Shown in pieces: positions 35,501 to 46,965 of a stretch of 64,000 nucleotides of DNA. Each line of letters starts with the position of its first letter. Positions within the stretch are counted from its first letter, which is position 1. A program made the translations under genes and the position numbers. Location: positions 1 to 64,000 of the forward strand of contig SGPM01000139.1 of assembly GCA_004802725.1 (NCBI GenBank), written 5' to 3'. Under the pieces are notes generated by a model. It worked only from the letters and a program-made list of their open reading frames with translations, made no database searches and was not told the DNA's origin. This DNA comes from Antrodiella citrinella (Eukaryota; Basidiomycota; Agaricomycetes; Polyporales; Steccherinaceae).

Positions 35501-37527
35501 GGGACGGCTATCTGCGATACACGATGGACAAGGCTTTGGACTACGGAGTCGACTCGTAGCAGTCCTCGACCAAGTCGCAGCCACCATCCTCGCGGACCAC
35601 TCGCCCACGCATACATCCAGCACCCGCGTCGCAGACATGCTACTCTCCCACCTCGACATCTCTGATGCACGTCAAGTTCCCACGGGCATGTTTGAGTTTG
35701 TCAACGAGACCCTCACATCGTCGTACCCGCCTGACCAGCGCAATGTGATCACGTCGATGTGGCTGTTGCGTACCCTGACGAGGCTGATTGACGAGTGTCC
35801 TGTTGAGTTGTCGGAGAATGTGTTGGAGCTGTTGCAAGAAGGTTTGAGCGCATGGATTTCGGATGAGTTCTCGGCTTTGACTGTACAGGAGTACGAGCTG
35901 GATGTAAGTGATTGCTTCTCATCAAGTGTTGGAACATACTCACGTGTTTCTCTAGATTCTTGCGTTGTACCAGACCGTCTTGATGCGCATGAGGTCTCTG
36001 TCTCTGTCTCTACCTACCCTCGAGACATTATCCCCCGTTCTCTGCGCAGCGTTCATCGGCCGCAGCGACAAGCCAGATGGCGCGAAGGAAGCGTTCTCAG
36101 AGTACTGGCAAGCAACGTACGACCTCCGACAGGACCTCGTCGAGTCTTTGCCCGAGAAGGTCGTCATGGCGCTCGATATCCTGCACAACCGCAGCGAAGC
36201 TTCATCACTCGCTCACCTCGTCCTGGACGACACTGCATCTGTGGGCGAAGTGGACGATATGCTGGTACCCGAGTCTGAAGATGAGGACGAGACTGAACCG
36301 TCGACACCGAAAGCGAAGACACGCGACTTGGCATCTGCTTTCTTCCCTCGGCAGGCCTCTGCACAGGATGGTTCCTCTGCAAACCCATTCGAAATCATGT
36401 CTACTCCACCATCTTCTTCCTGCTCTTCACCTCCTCGCAGACCGCACAAGACTCCAAAAGTGTTCGATCTCACGTCGGACACGCCTCCAACGTCGCCAAG
36501 TCGTGCTCCTCCAGTCACACCTACCAAGAAGTCACCGGAGCACAGGCGCACGTCGTCTGGCCGTTCAATGCCCAACAAGGAGAACGTCTCGCCTCTGCCT
36601 GTGTTCGACTCCATCGCGGAGCGCATTGCAGCATCCATCTCACCCGGACCTTCTACCCTTGGCAAGAGACGTGCTCCGGACGAAGAGGCTGATGATTCGC
36701 TCAAGCGACATAAAAGGTCGGAATCGCTCTCGATGATGTTCCAAGAGGGTGCGTCACCGGAGATGATGCCAGACGGCGATGTGCCTTCCACTCCGAACCG
36801 TGCCTTGCCTCCTCGGCTCCGCAAGATGGCCATCATGGGCTCTCCTCGGCTCACTCAGACTTTGCCCACCATGAAGTCCAAGAGACGCAACAAGAGTGTG
36901 TTCATGGATGCTGTGGAGATCGCGAGTACTCCTGGACTCAGGAAGCGTTCATCTCAGGAGAGCATCAGTTCCGTGGACAGCAAACGAGCTACCATTCCTC
37001 TGCGCCGTACCCGATCTTCTACGAGGCTCGCAGAGAACGCGGTCATTCCAGTCGCTGGTCCGTCCACCCGAAAACGCCGCCGTGGATCGTTTGACGCAGA
37101 CGATCACGCCGTGCAGACTCCTAGCAAGCGATCTGTGACTGCAAGCTCTTCAAGATCTAGCTCACCCTCTCGCAGCACGTTCGACCCTATCGCCTTCGGA
37201 AGCGACGACTCCATCATGATGGCTACACCGAGCCGGGCACGTTCTCCCATGCAAGACATGTCCTCTGATGACGACCCCCATATCGGACAAGTCACCCCTC
37301 ATAGACTGGTCTCCCCTGCGATGCGTCGCGTGCAGAACGACGACTCGGACCCGCCGAGCGACGATTCCGTCCTTGCGGCCAGTCCGACGAGGGACCATGT
37401 TGCTCGGAGGCGGTCTGCAGGAAAAGCGATGATCGAGAAGCTGGCGCCATTGATGCTGGGGAAACATCATAGGACGCAGTCGAAGGATCTCACCAGTGGA
37501 TTCTTCAAGTCGCCTAGGAGAGAGTAA
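32532..37527 (+). CDS. RIF1: Rif1-type telomere and replication-timing regulator
   Basis: Large scaffold that recruits protein phosphatase 1 to origins and telomeres. The start ATG at 32532 begins MESPVRCLPTPPGTSHRAEK. Residues 29-32 (HVAW) resemble an RVxF docking motif and residues 63-66 are a perfect SILK motif. The middle (about 33150-36200) is a long all-helical repeat region of the Rif1 N-terminal type, for example YRLFKEKQLRFVLTHVLAIP, LGPTYAIRTQSCSALGGFAI and WVFMGLLNVWMEGLRNLRLF. The C-terminal third (36250-37527) is disordered, Ser/Pro/Arg-rich, and ends SKDLTSGFFKSPRRE. About six introns are needed. At 35553-35559 the frame breaks at a TAG; a single missing base, or an unusual 62-nt intron (35498-35559), would bridge it. 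Identification rests on architecture and motif order. Confidence 0.78.
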
Positions 37528-38018
37528 CCAACCTTGCTCCCACAATAATCCCCAACTCTCATTTGACATGACATCATGCATTCTACACGTATGCTATTTT
37601 TTCACGCAATTTCACGCTTCTAGATACACCGCAACGAGCTATGGGCAATTCTCTCTCTCTCTTCAATTGGAATCATTTGGATGACATCCCCGCATGCTTT
37701 GTTAATACCTGTTCCTGTCGCATATGTACACACAATACCAACGAACCACAATGTCAATACCTTCCGTTAGCATAAAAATGTTCATGGATCATACTGGAGA
37801 TCCATCACCGTGCGCTAGCTAGCCTGTGGCGTAGAGTAGTGCGACACAACGAGATCGACTGAGTTAGTCACATCTCTGGATGCGACTCCGAAATATGAGC
37901 TATTGTACAACAATCCCCTGAAATTTATACAGATGCGCCCGCTAATCGTACATTCCATCTGCTGCCTGCTGACCCGCCTGTCGAACACCGGCCAAGCCGG
38001 CGCCCAAGTCCATTGTAC
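37528..38018. other. Convergent intergenic region
   Basis: Spacer between the 3' ends of RIF1 (+) and the hydrolase (-). AT-rich with no gene; probably 3' UTRs. Confidence 0.5.
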
Positions 38019-39006
38019 TCACTGATCGTGCCCCGAAATCCTCTGCACGAACTCCAGCAAGTACGCATTATGCAACTCCGGAACCTCCCAGCACGGCGAG
38101 TGGCCGATATCGTCAACCAGCTTGATCTCGATGTCCGGAATGACCTTTTTGATGAGCGGCAACACCCTCATTGTCTCCGAATGCTTGTCGTCCTGGCCCT
38201 GGATGAGGAGATGCGGCGTGCGCGTGAACTCCTTCTCCCAGCGGTCCCACTTCTGCCCGCGGAGGAACGTGTACGTGCGGACGGTCGGGGGCTGCATGAG
38301 GAACCCCCCAAGCCACTTGACGCGTGCCTCGAACGGGAGGTCGCGCTGCGGGTGCTTGAGGCAGGAGTCGACGAAGACGTTCGCGGCGATCGGGAGCAGG
38401 TCGCCGTCGTGCGAGAGGAAGGAGGGCAAGTTCGTCTTGAGCTCGTTGTGGATCCATTCTTTGTGGTGGTCGAGCGTCATGACGGGCCCGCCGGAGAAGA
38501 TGGTCCCCGCGATCACGTCTGGACCGAACACTTGTGCGACGTCACAGACGGTAGCGGCTGCGAGGTAAACCGATCAGTCTATGAATAAGGTGGCGCAGGC
38601 GGGATGGAATATAGTTTACCTCCAAGACTCCTAATGGCCGCAGAGAAGTCGTCAGTACTGAGCAGAAATCAAGGCATCACAGCGACTGCACGTACCATGC
38701 ACACGCGAAAGGCTTCTTCAACCCAAAGCTCTCAATGACGGCCATGAAATCCTCCGCATACTTCTCCTGCGTATAGAAGTCCTCCGTCATGGGATAGTCG
38801 CTACGAGCATGACCTCTCAGCTCGTAGCGAACGAGGTGCAGATGCTCCAAGAGCTTCTTGTCCCCGAACTGCTTGTCCCATGCATGCCCGGTGCACGACA
38901 GACCGTGAATGAAGACGACAGGGATGCCAGCCTTATTACCGCCGTCCTCTGCCCATATCTTCGTCCCGTCCTTGGAAGTCACAAAGCGGCCAACTTGTCC
39001 GGACAT
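38019..39006 (-). CDS. Alpha/beta hydrolase
   Basis: A hydrolase of about 290 residues with an intact alpha/beta-hydrolase core. The start is MSGQVGRFVTSKDGTKIWAE, followed by the oxyanion segment VFIHGLSCTGHAW and VRYELRGHARSDYP. The nucleophile elbow (AWSLGA, catalytic Ser) is split across three exons. Its core is an 11-nt micro-exon at 38620-38630 joining FACAW to AATVCDVAQVFGPDV. The acid is probably the Asp of IQGQDDKH. The catalytic His lies in DDIGHSPCWEVPEL near the C-terminus. There is no signal peptide, so it is probably cytosolic. The subfamily is like haloperoxidase or epoxide-hydrolase-type proteins; the substrate is unknown. The elbow has Ala in place of the first Gly of GxSxG, a known variation. 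Confidence 0.85.
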
Positions 39007-39549
39007 TGCTCTCGTCGTCGTCGTCGTCGATGGGGGTGAGAGGTGCGAGTAGAGGCTGACAGGAGAGCCACATTACTCTCCAGCTGCCGTTAAGTATGTT
39101 CCCATGAGAGAAACGACGCCGGTGTAACCCGTAAACCTCCCGTACATACCACGGTGTGAAAGCCTCCGTCTATCAGCCCTCCCACGCAAGCAACAACCCA
39201 GTCACGACCTGCAAAATTTGTGCAAAATAGAATCGGGTGTTGGATGAGTGAGGCACCTCGATCGATCAGGAGGCGGCGGCGGCGACTCGGCTATACGCCA
39301 CGGGAACAAAAGGGGTCTTTCTTATAAATCGGTAACAGCAATACTACAGGAGTCAAGTTGCCAGTCAATATACTAAAGGATGTAGTGCAGTCTATGGTCG
39401 TTCAAAATGCAATGCATGTAAGGTCGTCAAAAACGAAAAACAGAATCCAGAAAGACGTGATGAGATGAGGGCGGGATACCGACTCGGGGACGTGCAAGTT
39501 GACATATACGGGAAGACGCGGGAATATCGATTTACAATCATACCACAGT
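39007..39549. other. Intergenic region
   Basis: Spacer between the hydrolase start and the MFS end, both on the minus strand. It includes the hydrolase promoter. No gene is seen. Confidence 0.5.
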
Positions 39550-41757
39550 TCACTGTTTAGTCGGGCTCCGTCGTCCAGGAGTGCCCGCTGGAGATTCCTC
39601 GATGGCCGTCGCCTCGGTCATCTGCTGGGGGTCCTCAGGTTCCGCATGAGGACCACCTAGGATACCTGCGCCGCGGAGGAAGGTCACAGCGAGCACCGCA
39701 GCTATGAACACGCAGAGAAGACACGTGAATAAAGTGCTCTACGGTGTATGAAAACAGAATCGACGTACCGAAGAACGCGAACCCGGCAATCGTCCACGCA
39801 GCCGCGCGGTACGCCTTCAGCTGAGCAGGGCGCGGTGCGTTGAGACCAACACGATCGATGATGACACCCATCTCGGCTGACTTCGTCGCACGGACACGGT
39901 CGAATACGATGTTGGTGATCGCCAAGCCGAACGCTTGACCCAGCATGGACATGGTTTGGAACAGGCCACCAGCGAGACTCTGCTCGTGCGGCAGAGCCAA
40001 CTTAGCGACGAACAAGGTTCCGCCGGCGAACACGAAGTCGGAGCCGACGACGGTGAGGATGGCGGAGGGGAAGGCGAAGGCCCAGTACGGTGCGTTGGGG
40101 TTGATGACTGCGAAGAGGATCGCTGCGACACCCGTAGACAAACATCCGAACGCTGCAGTCAAAGGTGAGTGTCCTGTGATGAATTGTACGTGCATAAGGT
40201 TCTGCTTACCGATGAGGTACATGCCCTGCACACGACCGACAATTAGAGCGATAATAGAGTTGCAGGCGACTCCGGACGGGATCATAGGTATCATACGAAT
40301 CATAGTGAGAACGGGAGTCAAATGCTCGTAGTTCTGGAAGTACAGCTGCGCACATAACAGAAGTCAGCACTGGAGACAACAAAAACAAGGCTACGTTACA
40401 CTGACCACTATCCACAAGATCCAACTCTGGAATCCGGCATTAAGACAGAAGATGACCACCAGGAGCGAAGCGAGTCGGCCGCTTCCACGCTTCCACAAGG
40501 AGAGCTTCATGAGAGGAGGGGGTGTCCACCTGGAATAGACTTTGCGGACTTCAGGACGCTCGAGATGCCATTGCCAGACGAGGAAGAGGGCAACGAGGAA
40601 GACACCAATAATGAGCAGGGCGATGATGTCTATTGAGCGGAAGACAGTCAGTGAGATTTCGCGAGAGGTACTGGACAAGACGTACAAGCTGTGCGCCATT
40701 GGTCGGGGGCGGTTTCGCCATCACTGAGCACAAAGACGACGAGGATGAGACCACAAGTGACGAGCGCCGCGCCGAGCCAATCTACGCGCTTGTCGATCTC
40801 AGTGGTAGGGCGGTCCGACGGGACGTAGAGGAATGCCAAGCCGATGCACAACGCCGAGAGACCGGTGACGACCCAGTACATCGTTCGCCATGTCGTACTG
40901 TGTGTATGGAGTCAGAACTTGTGATAATTGCAGATCTTGGAATGGGTTTTGACTTACGCTGTGACCTGGGCCAAGGTTCCGCCCAAAAGGAAACCGATGG
41001 CAGCTCCCATGGGCCATCCGGCGGAGAAGGTAGCGAAGGCGACTGAACGTGCTTGGCCAGGCGGGAACGCGTGTGCCAGAATACCGAGCTGTGGATTGCT
41101 TTGAGTGCCCCAACATGTAAAGAGTCATTGAGGTACTTACAGATGCAGGGATCGTACAAGCACCACCTATACCTTGGAAACCTCGAAGGATAGAGATGGT
41201 GATGAGATCTACCCATGATTGTGAGTGAGGTGAAAACCCCAGTAAGATGACAGGATGTACGTACCGCCAGCGAAACCGCAACCCAAAGAGAACGCGCCCT
41301 GGAACACACATCCAATAATGAACACTTTCCGTCGGCCGTACAGATCAGCGAGACGGCCAGCAGGAATGAGCAAACAACCCTAGACGCGAAACGGAACGTG
41401 AGATGGATGTTTTGAGATGTGAGAAGACAACATGACTCACAGAACTGAGAGCATACGCCGAGAGTAGCCATTGAAGTTGGTCTTCTTCGATGCCAAGCTT
41501 AACACCCGTCACAGGCAAACCGATAGCGGTGGAGGCAATAGCAGTCGACTGTCCAAGGAAGACTGAGTACGAAAGCCAAGGAGTAGAAGATATTCGCCTC
41601 CTACCACAAGCGTCACTGACAGGGTGACACATGTTGTCAACAGTATGGCCTGCATGCGACTCATAGGCTCAGATGGCGGAGGGGCGACCGCCTGTTGTTC
41701 ACGGTCATGTTCATGTTTCTCCAAAGCGCGCTTTTCTGAACTTGCGGACAAGTTCAT
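39550..41757 (-). CDS. MFS drug:H+ transporter, DHA2 type (paralogue)
   Basis: Second 14-helix DHA2-type transporter in the window, closely similar to the one at 24162-26390. The start MNLSASSEKRALEKHEHDRE is followed by MQAILLTTCVTLSVTLV spliced to STAIASTAIGLPVTGVKLGI and EEDQLQWLLSAYALSS. Motif A reads AGRLADLYGRR, and helix 5 reads FSAGWPMGAAIGFLLGG. The loop PTTEIDKRVDWLGAALVTCG and the block SRWTPPPLMKLSLWKRGSGR are shared with the paralogue, as are LTPVLTMIRMIPMIPSGVAC and SLAGGLFQTMSMLGQAFGLA. It ends in a tail with an acidic patch and TPGRRSPTKQ. Intron positions match the paralogue, so the pair arose by gene duplication followed by divergence. Confidence 0.88.
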
Positions 41758-43759
41758 TGTGGCGGGCGAACGAGCTCAGGCTCACTTGCAGGAACGGGTA
41801 GGAGTACTGGAGAGAGGGAAAGTGCTAGCGACTCTTGGAATGTGTTTAACCTCCATTATATGGCATCCAGAGACGCGAGGCGATGGGTGGCGGATTGTCT
41901 CATCTCGGAGGTCGCCAGTCTCTGGTAACCCAGATTCGGGAGTTCCTGTTGTTTTCCGGTGTCGAGCGCGCATACGACACCGCCGATTCCTTTCCCGATG
42001 ACGGGTCCCGTTTCCTCAAATGACGACGTCTGCCTGAACTCTTGACAGCTATGACCCAATTGAGATGGTTGAAGTTCGTTGTGCCAAGTAGTTTTGGCCA
42101 TCCTAGACAGGAGAAAGTTCAGTTTGCTGCAGCCTGCAGCTCATACGTGTTAACTTGCACGTGTTTTTAGGTGGTTGGTACACGCCCAAATTGTGATACT
42201 CGCCTCACGTATCACAGTTCGAACGTCGCAGTCGTCATTCCAGCCAAGAACAGTCACAATGGCATGATCCCCATGGTCGGATCAGTCTTAAGCGGGTATC
42301 CGTAAGACTGCAAGGTCTCCCGGACATGCGATCTCTGCCGGAGGACAACCTCGGACCCATCAACGGTGTGCAACGTCCTCTGAAATGGACAGATAACGAC
42401 ACAAAGATCGATCCTCGTGGGTCTAGAAGGTTCAAATACCAAGCCCAATTTCAAACGTGCCATTCGTCATCCTTCGTCACTTCCACACACTGCCCGCCGT
42501 TCGACGTGCGGTATATGCACCTACACGCACCTACACACTCCGGAAGTCAAAGACTCGGTGTCCCAGCATCTAGGACGGACACCAAGACGTCCAGCCGTGC
42601 CCGGTACCATAGTACGTTTATTGTCCCGATGTCGTATAGCACTCAGGCTGATTGCTAGATGCAGTCAAGGCGTTCCCGTCCATTCTTCCGCGTCGGATCC
42701 GGTCGCCGGAGCCCAAATGACGAAGTTCATCTGCACTAGTTGGTGTTGGAATGATCTCGAAGCTAGACGCAGAACTCACTATCAGTCATCGACCAGACCA
42801 GATGAGCCTGAACGCAGAGCCTCGGATGGTTCTCGTCACCCTACAGGATTCCGAGTTTCCTCCTGTATGAATGCGGGTTGCTGAAGCTGCGCTGCATGGG
42901 CCTTCGGAGGGAATAATAATGATATAAAACGGCAGACCGGGGTCCGGGGCATGGTCGACAACGACGGAACGGAGAGAGACCGTCAGCAGCCGTCAGCTCG
43001 CCGGGGTCTCAAATTCTCGGGATTCGCCGGTATGACCATATGCATTCACAGCTGTTGACGAGCATCGATATCGCTTGGTTGCCGTCCGTGGCGTTGATAA
43101 ACGACAAGAAACGTTACTAAGAACAGTACGTCCTTTGCATATGATATAACGCTGAGGAGTTACATCCCTCCCGTCTTCGCCGCTGCACGTCACAGTGAAC
43201 ACGACATCCATCCTTCTCAACTGTTCCGCCTCTGAGCCTAATCTCCCGCCTCTTCTCGTCTGGCTTCTGTCACGCCAAACGCGTTGAATCCACATGTCAA
43301 GAATCAAGACGGAGGGTTGTCATATCAGGCAGTTGGCATGCTTTTTCTTGCGCTGAACCACGTGTCCACGTCCTCTCTCGAGCTCTTGGCTTTCGGCTCC
43401 CAAGGCCCCATGGGCTGGCGTTCTGATCTCGAGGCGACGCAGCGCTGGAGCTCAGAACAAGCTTAAATACAATCTCTTCCAAGTCAATCTGACTGCCCCA
43501 TGATTCCCGTCGCTCACACGCTGTGTCTCCGTGAGTGCCCGTCTTGACTAGTGACTCTTGATAGCTACGGATCCTGGAGCTTCTTCTCCATCATGGTGTC
43601 CGACCTCAAAAGCAGGTGCCAGGCCCCGAAGACAGATAGAATGTCTGTGCTCTTCAGAATGTCGGCGACTACCGAGTGATCTTGAACGTCAACATCGTAC
43701 GAGGAATCACAGGCGACGGTGGGCGTTGGGAACGAGAAACGTAGCCTCACGGATGACAC
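41758..43759. other. Intergenic region (2.0 kb)
   Basis: No gene is supported on either strand. Open frames at 42417-42884 (+) and 42993-43307 (-) lack domains and credible splice structure. An AT-rich TATA-like patch (GATATAAAACGG) is at about 42920-42932. Confidence 0.45.
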
Positions 43760-44403
43760 TCAAACTGGCGGCTTCACTATTCCAGGAGTTATCTTGTAGT
43801 ATACAATAGACGAGTCGGGCGTGTTGATAGCCAAGTATACTTGATCGGGTTTGCCGAGCTTTTCGAACGCCTCGTCGAACCTGTTTCCATCGTCAGTCAG
43901 GTGGTACGTGTAGAAAGGGATGGAAATGGGAGACACTCACCAAGAGACGGATAGTGACTCTGATAGGGAGCAGGGTACGACGTATAGCAGGGGATCCTGC
44001 CGACCAACGATCAAAAGCACATAAGTATCGACAACGTTCACATCCCAGCCCCCTTCTACAGGTGATCCGAAAGAAAGAAGGTGTAAATTGGTCTGTCCTC
44101 ACCATCTTGGGTCTACGACCTCGGAACGCACAGCGGGATATCACAGGGAGGTCGATCACTTCTACATCGCGCCATTGTTGAGCTGAACGAAACCAGAAGC
44201 CATCCTCAGCGTCGTGTGTTTGAAATGGAAGTGCAATTGAACGTACCGAGAGTGATATCGTTGAACGTCTGGAAGAGCGAACCAGCCGTCTGCGGGTATT
44301 TGGGTAAGACGTCGGAAAGGGCTTTGTACTGCTCATCATCGCGATTCAGTCAAGTACATCTTGAGTTATTGCGAAGAGAGCGTACCGAGGGGTGTGACTC
44401 CAT
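43760..44403 (-). CDS. SEN15: tRNA-splicing endonuclease subunit Sen15
   Basis: Non-catalytic subunit of the SEN complex, which cuts introns from pre-tRNAs. The gene is hidden in five small exons: 44386-44403, about 44247-44331, 44103-44182, 43941-43996, then to 43760. All junctions keep phase. The spliced protein of about 120 residues runs MESHPS, YKALSDVLPKYPQTAGSLFQ, TFNDITLAQQWRDVEVIDLP, VISRCAFRGRRPKM, DPLLYVVPCSLSESLSVSW, FDEAFEKLGKPDQVYLAINT, PDSSIVYYKITPGIVKPPV. The order of QQW, R-x-x-x-x-G-R-R-P, VVPCSLSE and the terminal LAI-x-x-x-DSSIVYYK is that of Sen15. Intron 3 is 106 nt; a shorter alternative acceptor inside it would bring a stop. Sen2/Sen34 catalytic residues are absent, as expected. 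Confidence 0.82.
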
Positions 44404-44784
44404 TCTATAACCTACACTGACTGGTGCACTTGGAGGATGGAGAGAAATGCATCAGCGTCTAACGCCACGAGGATGGCAACGGCAACGTGTCGGCTACCTC
44501 TCGGCTACTTGGTACGTGTATCCTGAACTCGTCCATGTACATCGACGCGTCAAACGTGCTTGCTCTTTCTCTATCGTTGAATCTGCTCAGTGAAGCAGTC
44601 TCGCCCTGTTTCTTTGGATGAACCTAGACTGGCAACTCCACGATTCGCTCCGTCTCCCGTTCAGCACGGATGCACGGTGTAAAGTATTTTTTTCTTCTTC
44701 GAGCCATGGATTCCCGGTCTCGGTTTCTCATGACTCACCCTCTTTCCTGAACTCACACTTCTAGGTCCTACTTATCTTCTCCGC
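44404..44784. promoter_or_regulatory. Divergent upstream region of SEN15
   Basis: Spacer between the SEN15 start (-) and the next coding-like exon (+). It includes a T/C-rich patch at about 44685-44700. No gene is seen. Confidence 0.4.
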
Positions 44785-45656
44785 ATGTCTACCATGCTGT
44801 TCGCGCAATCCGGAGTTGCCAAGAGCCGTGGTTATACTGCTGACCCTCATTGGCGCCGCAAACCTGAAGGTGAGTGCTAGTGAGCTCTCGTTCTGCTCGT
44901 TCTTGCGAGGATCATCCTGCAGATAAAGCTGACAACCAACTTCCTCATGTCCTCAGGGGCTAGTTGATCAGTTCAATTACCCCTGCATTCCTACTTGATC
45001 TCTGCACTCACGTGTCCAACCAGCAGGGCGCCTCGTTGTGCTACCCAAAACCACGCGCAGAGGGCCTCGACGTTACCAAGTTCTTTCCGAAGGGAAAACC
45101 CCACATTCAAATACGAATCCCGGGAGCAATGGCGTCTCAGTTGAAACTCGAAAGGAAGCGACACGGGTTCACGTGAGCTCCAAGGGAGATCCTGTGGCCC
45201 AAATGTCCTTCTTCGTTCGCCAATTCTGCATTCTTGGCTTCGACGTCCACATCCGTCGCCATCTCCCAGCAGATTCTCATCTCCACACACCTGTATTGTA
45301 CAGACGGCAGGGCGCTTCCACCGGCTATTCTCATACGTCTCGGAGAGAAGCCCAGAAAGAAGGTGCGATTCCGTGGTTTGAGGAATCAAGTATGTCCGTC
45401 CCTCCAGAGCGTACAGCTGACGAGATAACGATCTATGATTGCAGTTATGGTTGTTCCAACCCATCCGAAGTATGTACGTGTTTAAAAGGCCCCGTTGACC
45501 TCATATCCCGCGTCCCCGGTTCGCACATGCCGCCTTGCGTGTGCAGTTCCTCGAGCCGCGTAAGGTTAGGTCGCGGCGAGGAAGGTTTGGGGGTACGAAA
45601 CGGTTATCTCAAGACCTCTGGAACGCCATCATCGATGGGACGTCTGGGCCTTCGGG
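44785..45656 (+). pseudogene. Unresolved coding-like tract, possibly a decayed gene
   Basis: A credible first exon (MSTMLFAQSGVAKSRGYTAD, PHWRRKPE) ends at a good donor (about 44872). Coding-like pieces follow: EGLDVTKFFPKGKPHIQIRI, ILISTHLYCTDGRALPPAIL, IRLGEKPRKKVRFRGLRN, VMVVPTHPK and SRRGRFGGTKRLSQDLWNAI plus IDGTSGPSG and stop. They have sensible amino-acid composition but I cannot join them all in one frame with legal introns. It may be a real multi-exon gene (basic, perhaps mitochondrial-ribosome-like in character) whose splicing I have missed, or a gene broken by frameshifts. I do not recognise the family. Its right edge is near an ambiguous base at 45,678. Confidence 0.3.
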
Positions 45657-46351
45657 GTAGGTCGATGGGTGGGGAGGNGTTTTCCGAGTGTGCGTGCCTC
45701 CAGTTGGGAGTCCTGTTGCCTTGCAATTGGGACGTGCGCGCGCGCCGGGCCTGGGGGCCAGTCAAAGCACACGATCTGCTCGTTGCAAGGCGGTTGATCT
45801 TCTGATCAGGGAGCCTCGGCCATGCCTGTGGCCTGCAATGAACCTCGGATCCGACGGGTGTGCAGTGCTCACGTCGTGGCTGGTTGCGCTGTGAGTTGTT
45901 CCGCTGTGCGTGTTGCGTCATTGAAGCTGATCTCGCGACTAGACAATCGGGGAAAGTCTCGCGGTGTCTGCCGGTCGACGCAGCGACGATCCTCACGTTA
46001 TCCGCTCGCGAGTGCGCCAATGGTGTTGGAGGTCGCCAGTTGAGGCCGACGGAGGGCGGGAGAGAGTACGCTGAGAGAGTCGGGCAGAAGAGCTTATCCC
46101 TTAAAATCTTGTTTATGTCAGGTGTGCTTCGCCATCTGCGTTCTGAATCTACTGCGATGGCGAGTTACGCTGTATGGGCAGAGCGTGCCATCGATAAGAG
46201 CGGGATCTAGAGCCACCACTCAGATCGCTCCGTCTATGACGAGATCGGATCAAGATCCGTACTCCGCCTCCGTCCATCCTATAAGTGCAATCCATCCTCA
46301 TCTCCCCAGACGCTTTCTGCACGGTCATTTCTTCCACTTCAAGTCAAAGCC
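45657..46351. other. Intergenic region upstream of FKBP12
   Basis: No gene is supported. It contains one undetermined base at 45,678 and the presumed FKBP12 promoter. Confidence 0.45.
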
Positions 46352-46965
46352 ATGGTGAGTGCTCTCGTCGTCGTCCATCCCCGTCTCACACGCACACCCC
46401 CAGGGTGTCACCATCGAGACCATTAACCGCGGAGACGGTGTCAACTTCCCCAAGAGGGGCGGTACGTTTCCTGCTGCGTCCAGGTCATCCCCGCCCATCT
46501 CGTACTCATCCCCCGCCAATCCCACAGACCTGGTCGTCATTCACTACGTCGGCACATTGGAGAACGGTCAGAAATTCGACTCGAGCCGGGATCGGTGCGT
46601 TATCGTCTCACATCCTCGCCTGCCGTCGATCGGTTGCTGATGCCTCCTAGAGGTGATCCCTTCAAGACAGAGATCGGCGTTGGAAAGGTCATCAAGGGAT
46701 GGGATGAGGGTCAGTTTCCCCCGTTCCCCCCACTCCGGCGTCGCTCATGCAGTATATTCCATAGGTGTCCCCCAGCTCTCGTTGGGCGAGAAGGCGGTTC
46801 TGACGGCGACGCCAGACTATGTGCGTCCTACCGCGCGTTCCTCGGATGCCCCTGTATCTTGCATTGACCATGGTTTCGCAGGCATACGGCACGCGCGGAT
46901 TCCCGCCAGTGATCCCACCCAACGCGACGCTCAAGTTTGAAGTGGAGCTGTTGTCGATCAACTGA
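46352..46965 (+). CDS. FPR1: FK506-binding protein 1 (FKBP12), peptidyl-prolyl isomerase
   Basis: Small cytosolic peptidyl-prolyl cis-trans isomerase and receptor for FK506/rapamycin. The coding sequence begins with an exon that holds only the ATG (46352-46354), followed by a 49-nt intron. Further exons read [100 protein letters not shown] and VELLSIN. The length of about 108 residues is typical. The ligand-pocket aromatics are present: Tyr of HYVG, Phe-Asp of KFDSS, Phe of PFKTEIG, Val-Ile and Trp of KVIKGW, Tyr of DYAYG and Phe of LKFEVEL. The protein should therefore bind FK506-type ligands. Five introns, all phase-consistent. Confidence 0.95.

Noticed and set aside
42425..42442. Second B-box-like GGTTCAAATACC
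   Set aside because: No acceptor stem or A box at the right distance, so not a tRNA gene.
44043..44102. Short SEN15 intron ending at the acceptor just before AAGGGGGCTGG
   Set aside because: It leads at once to an in-frame stop. Extending the intron to the acceptor before GATCCCCTG restores phase and the VVPCSLSE motif.
45038..45805. 255-codon plus-strand frame
   Set aside because: Crosses an undetermined base. Its composition (Arg/Ser/Gly-rich) looks like a shifted frame, and better coding-like pieces lie in other frames of the same tract.
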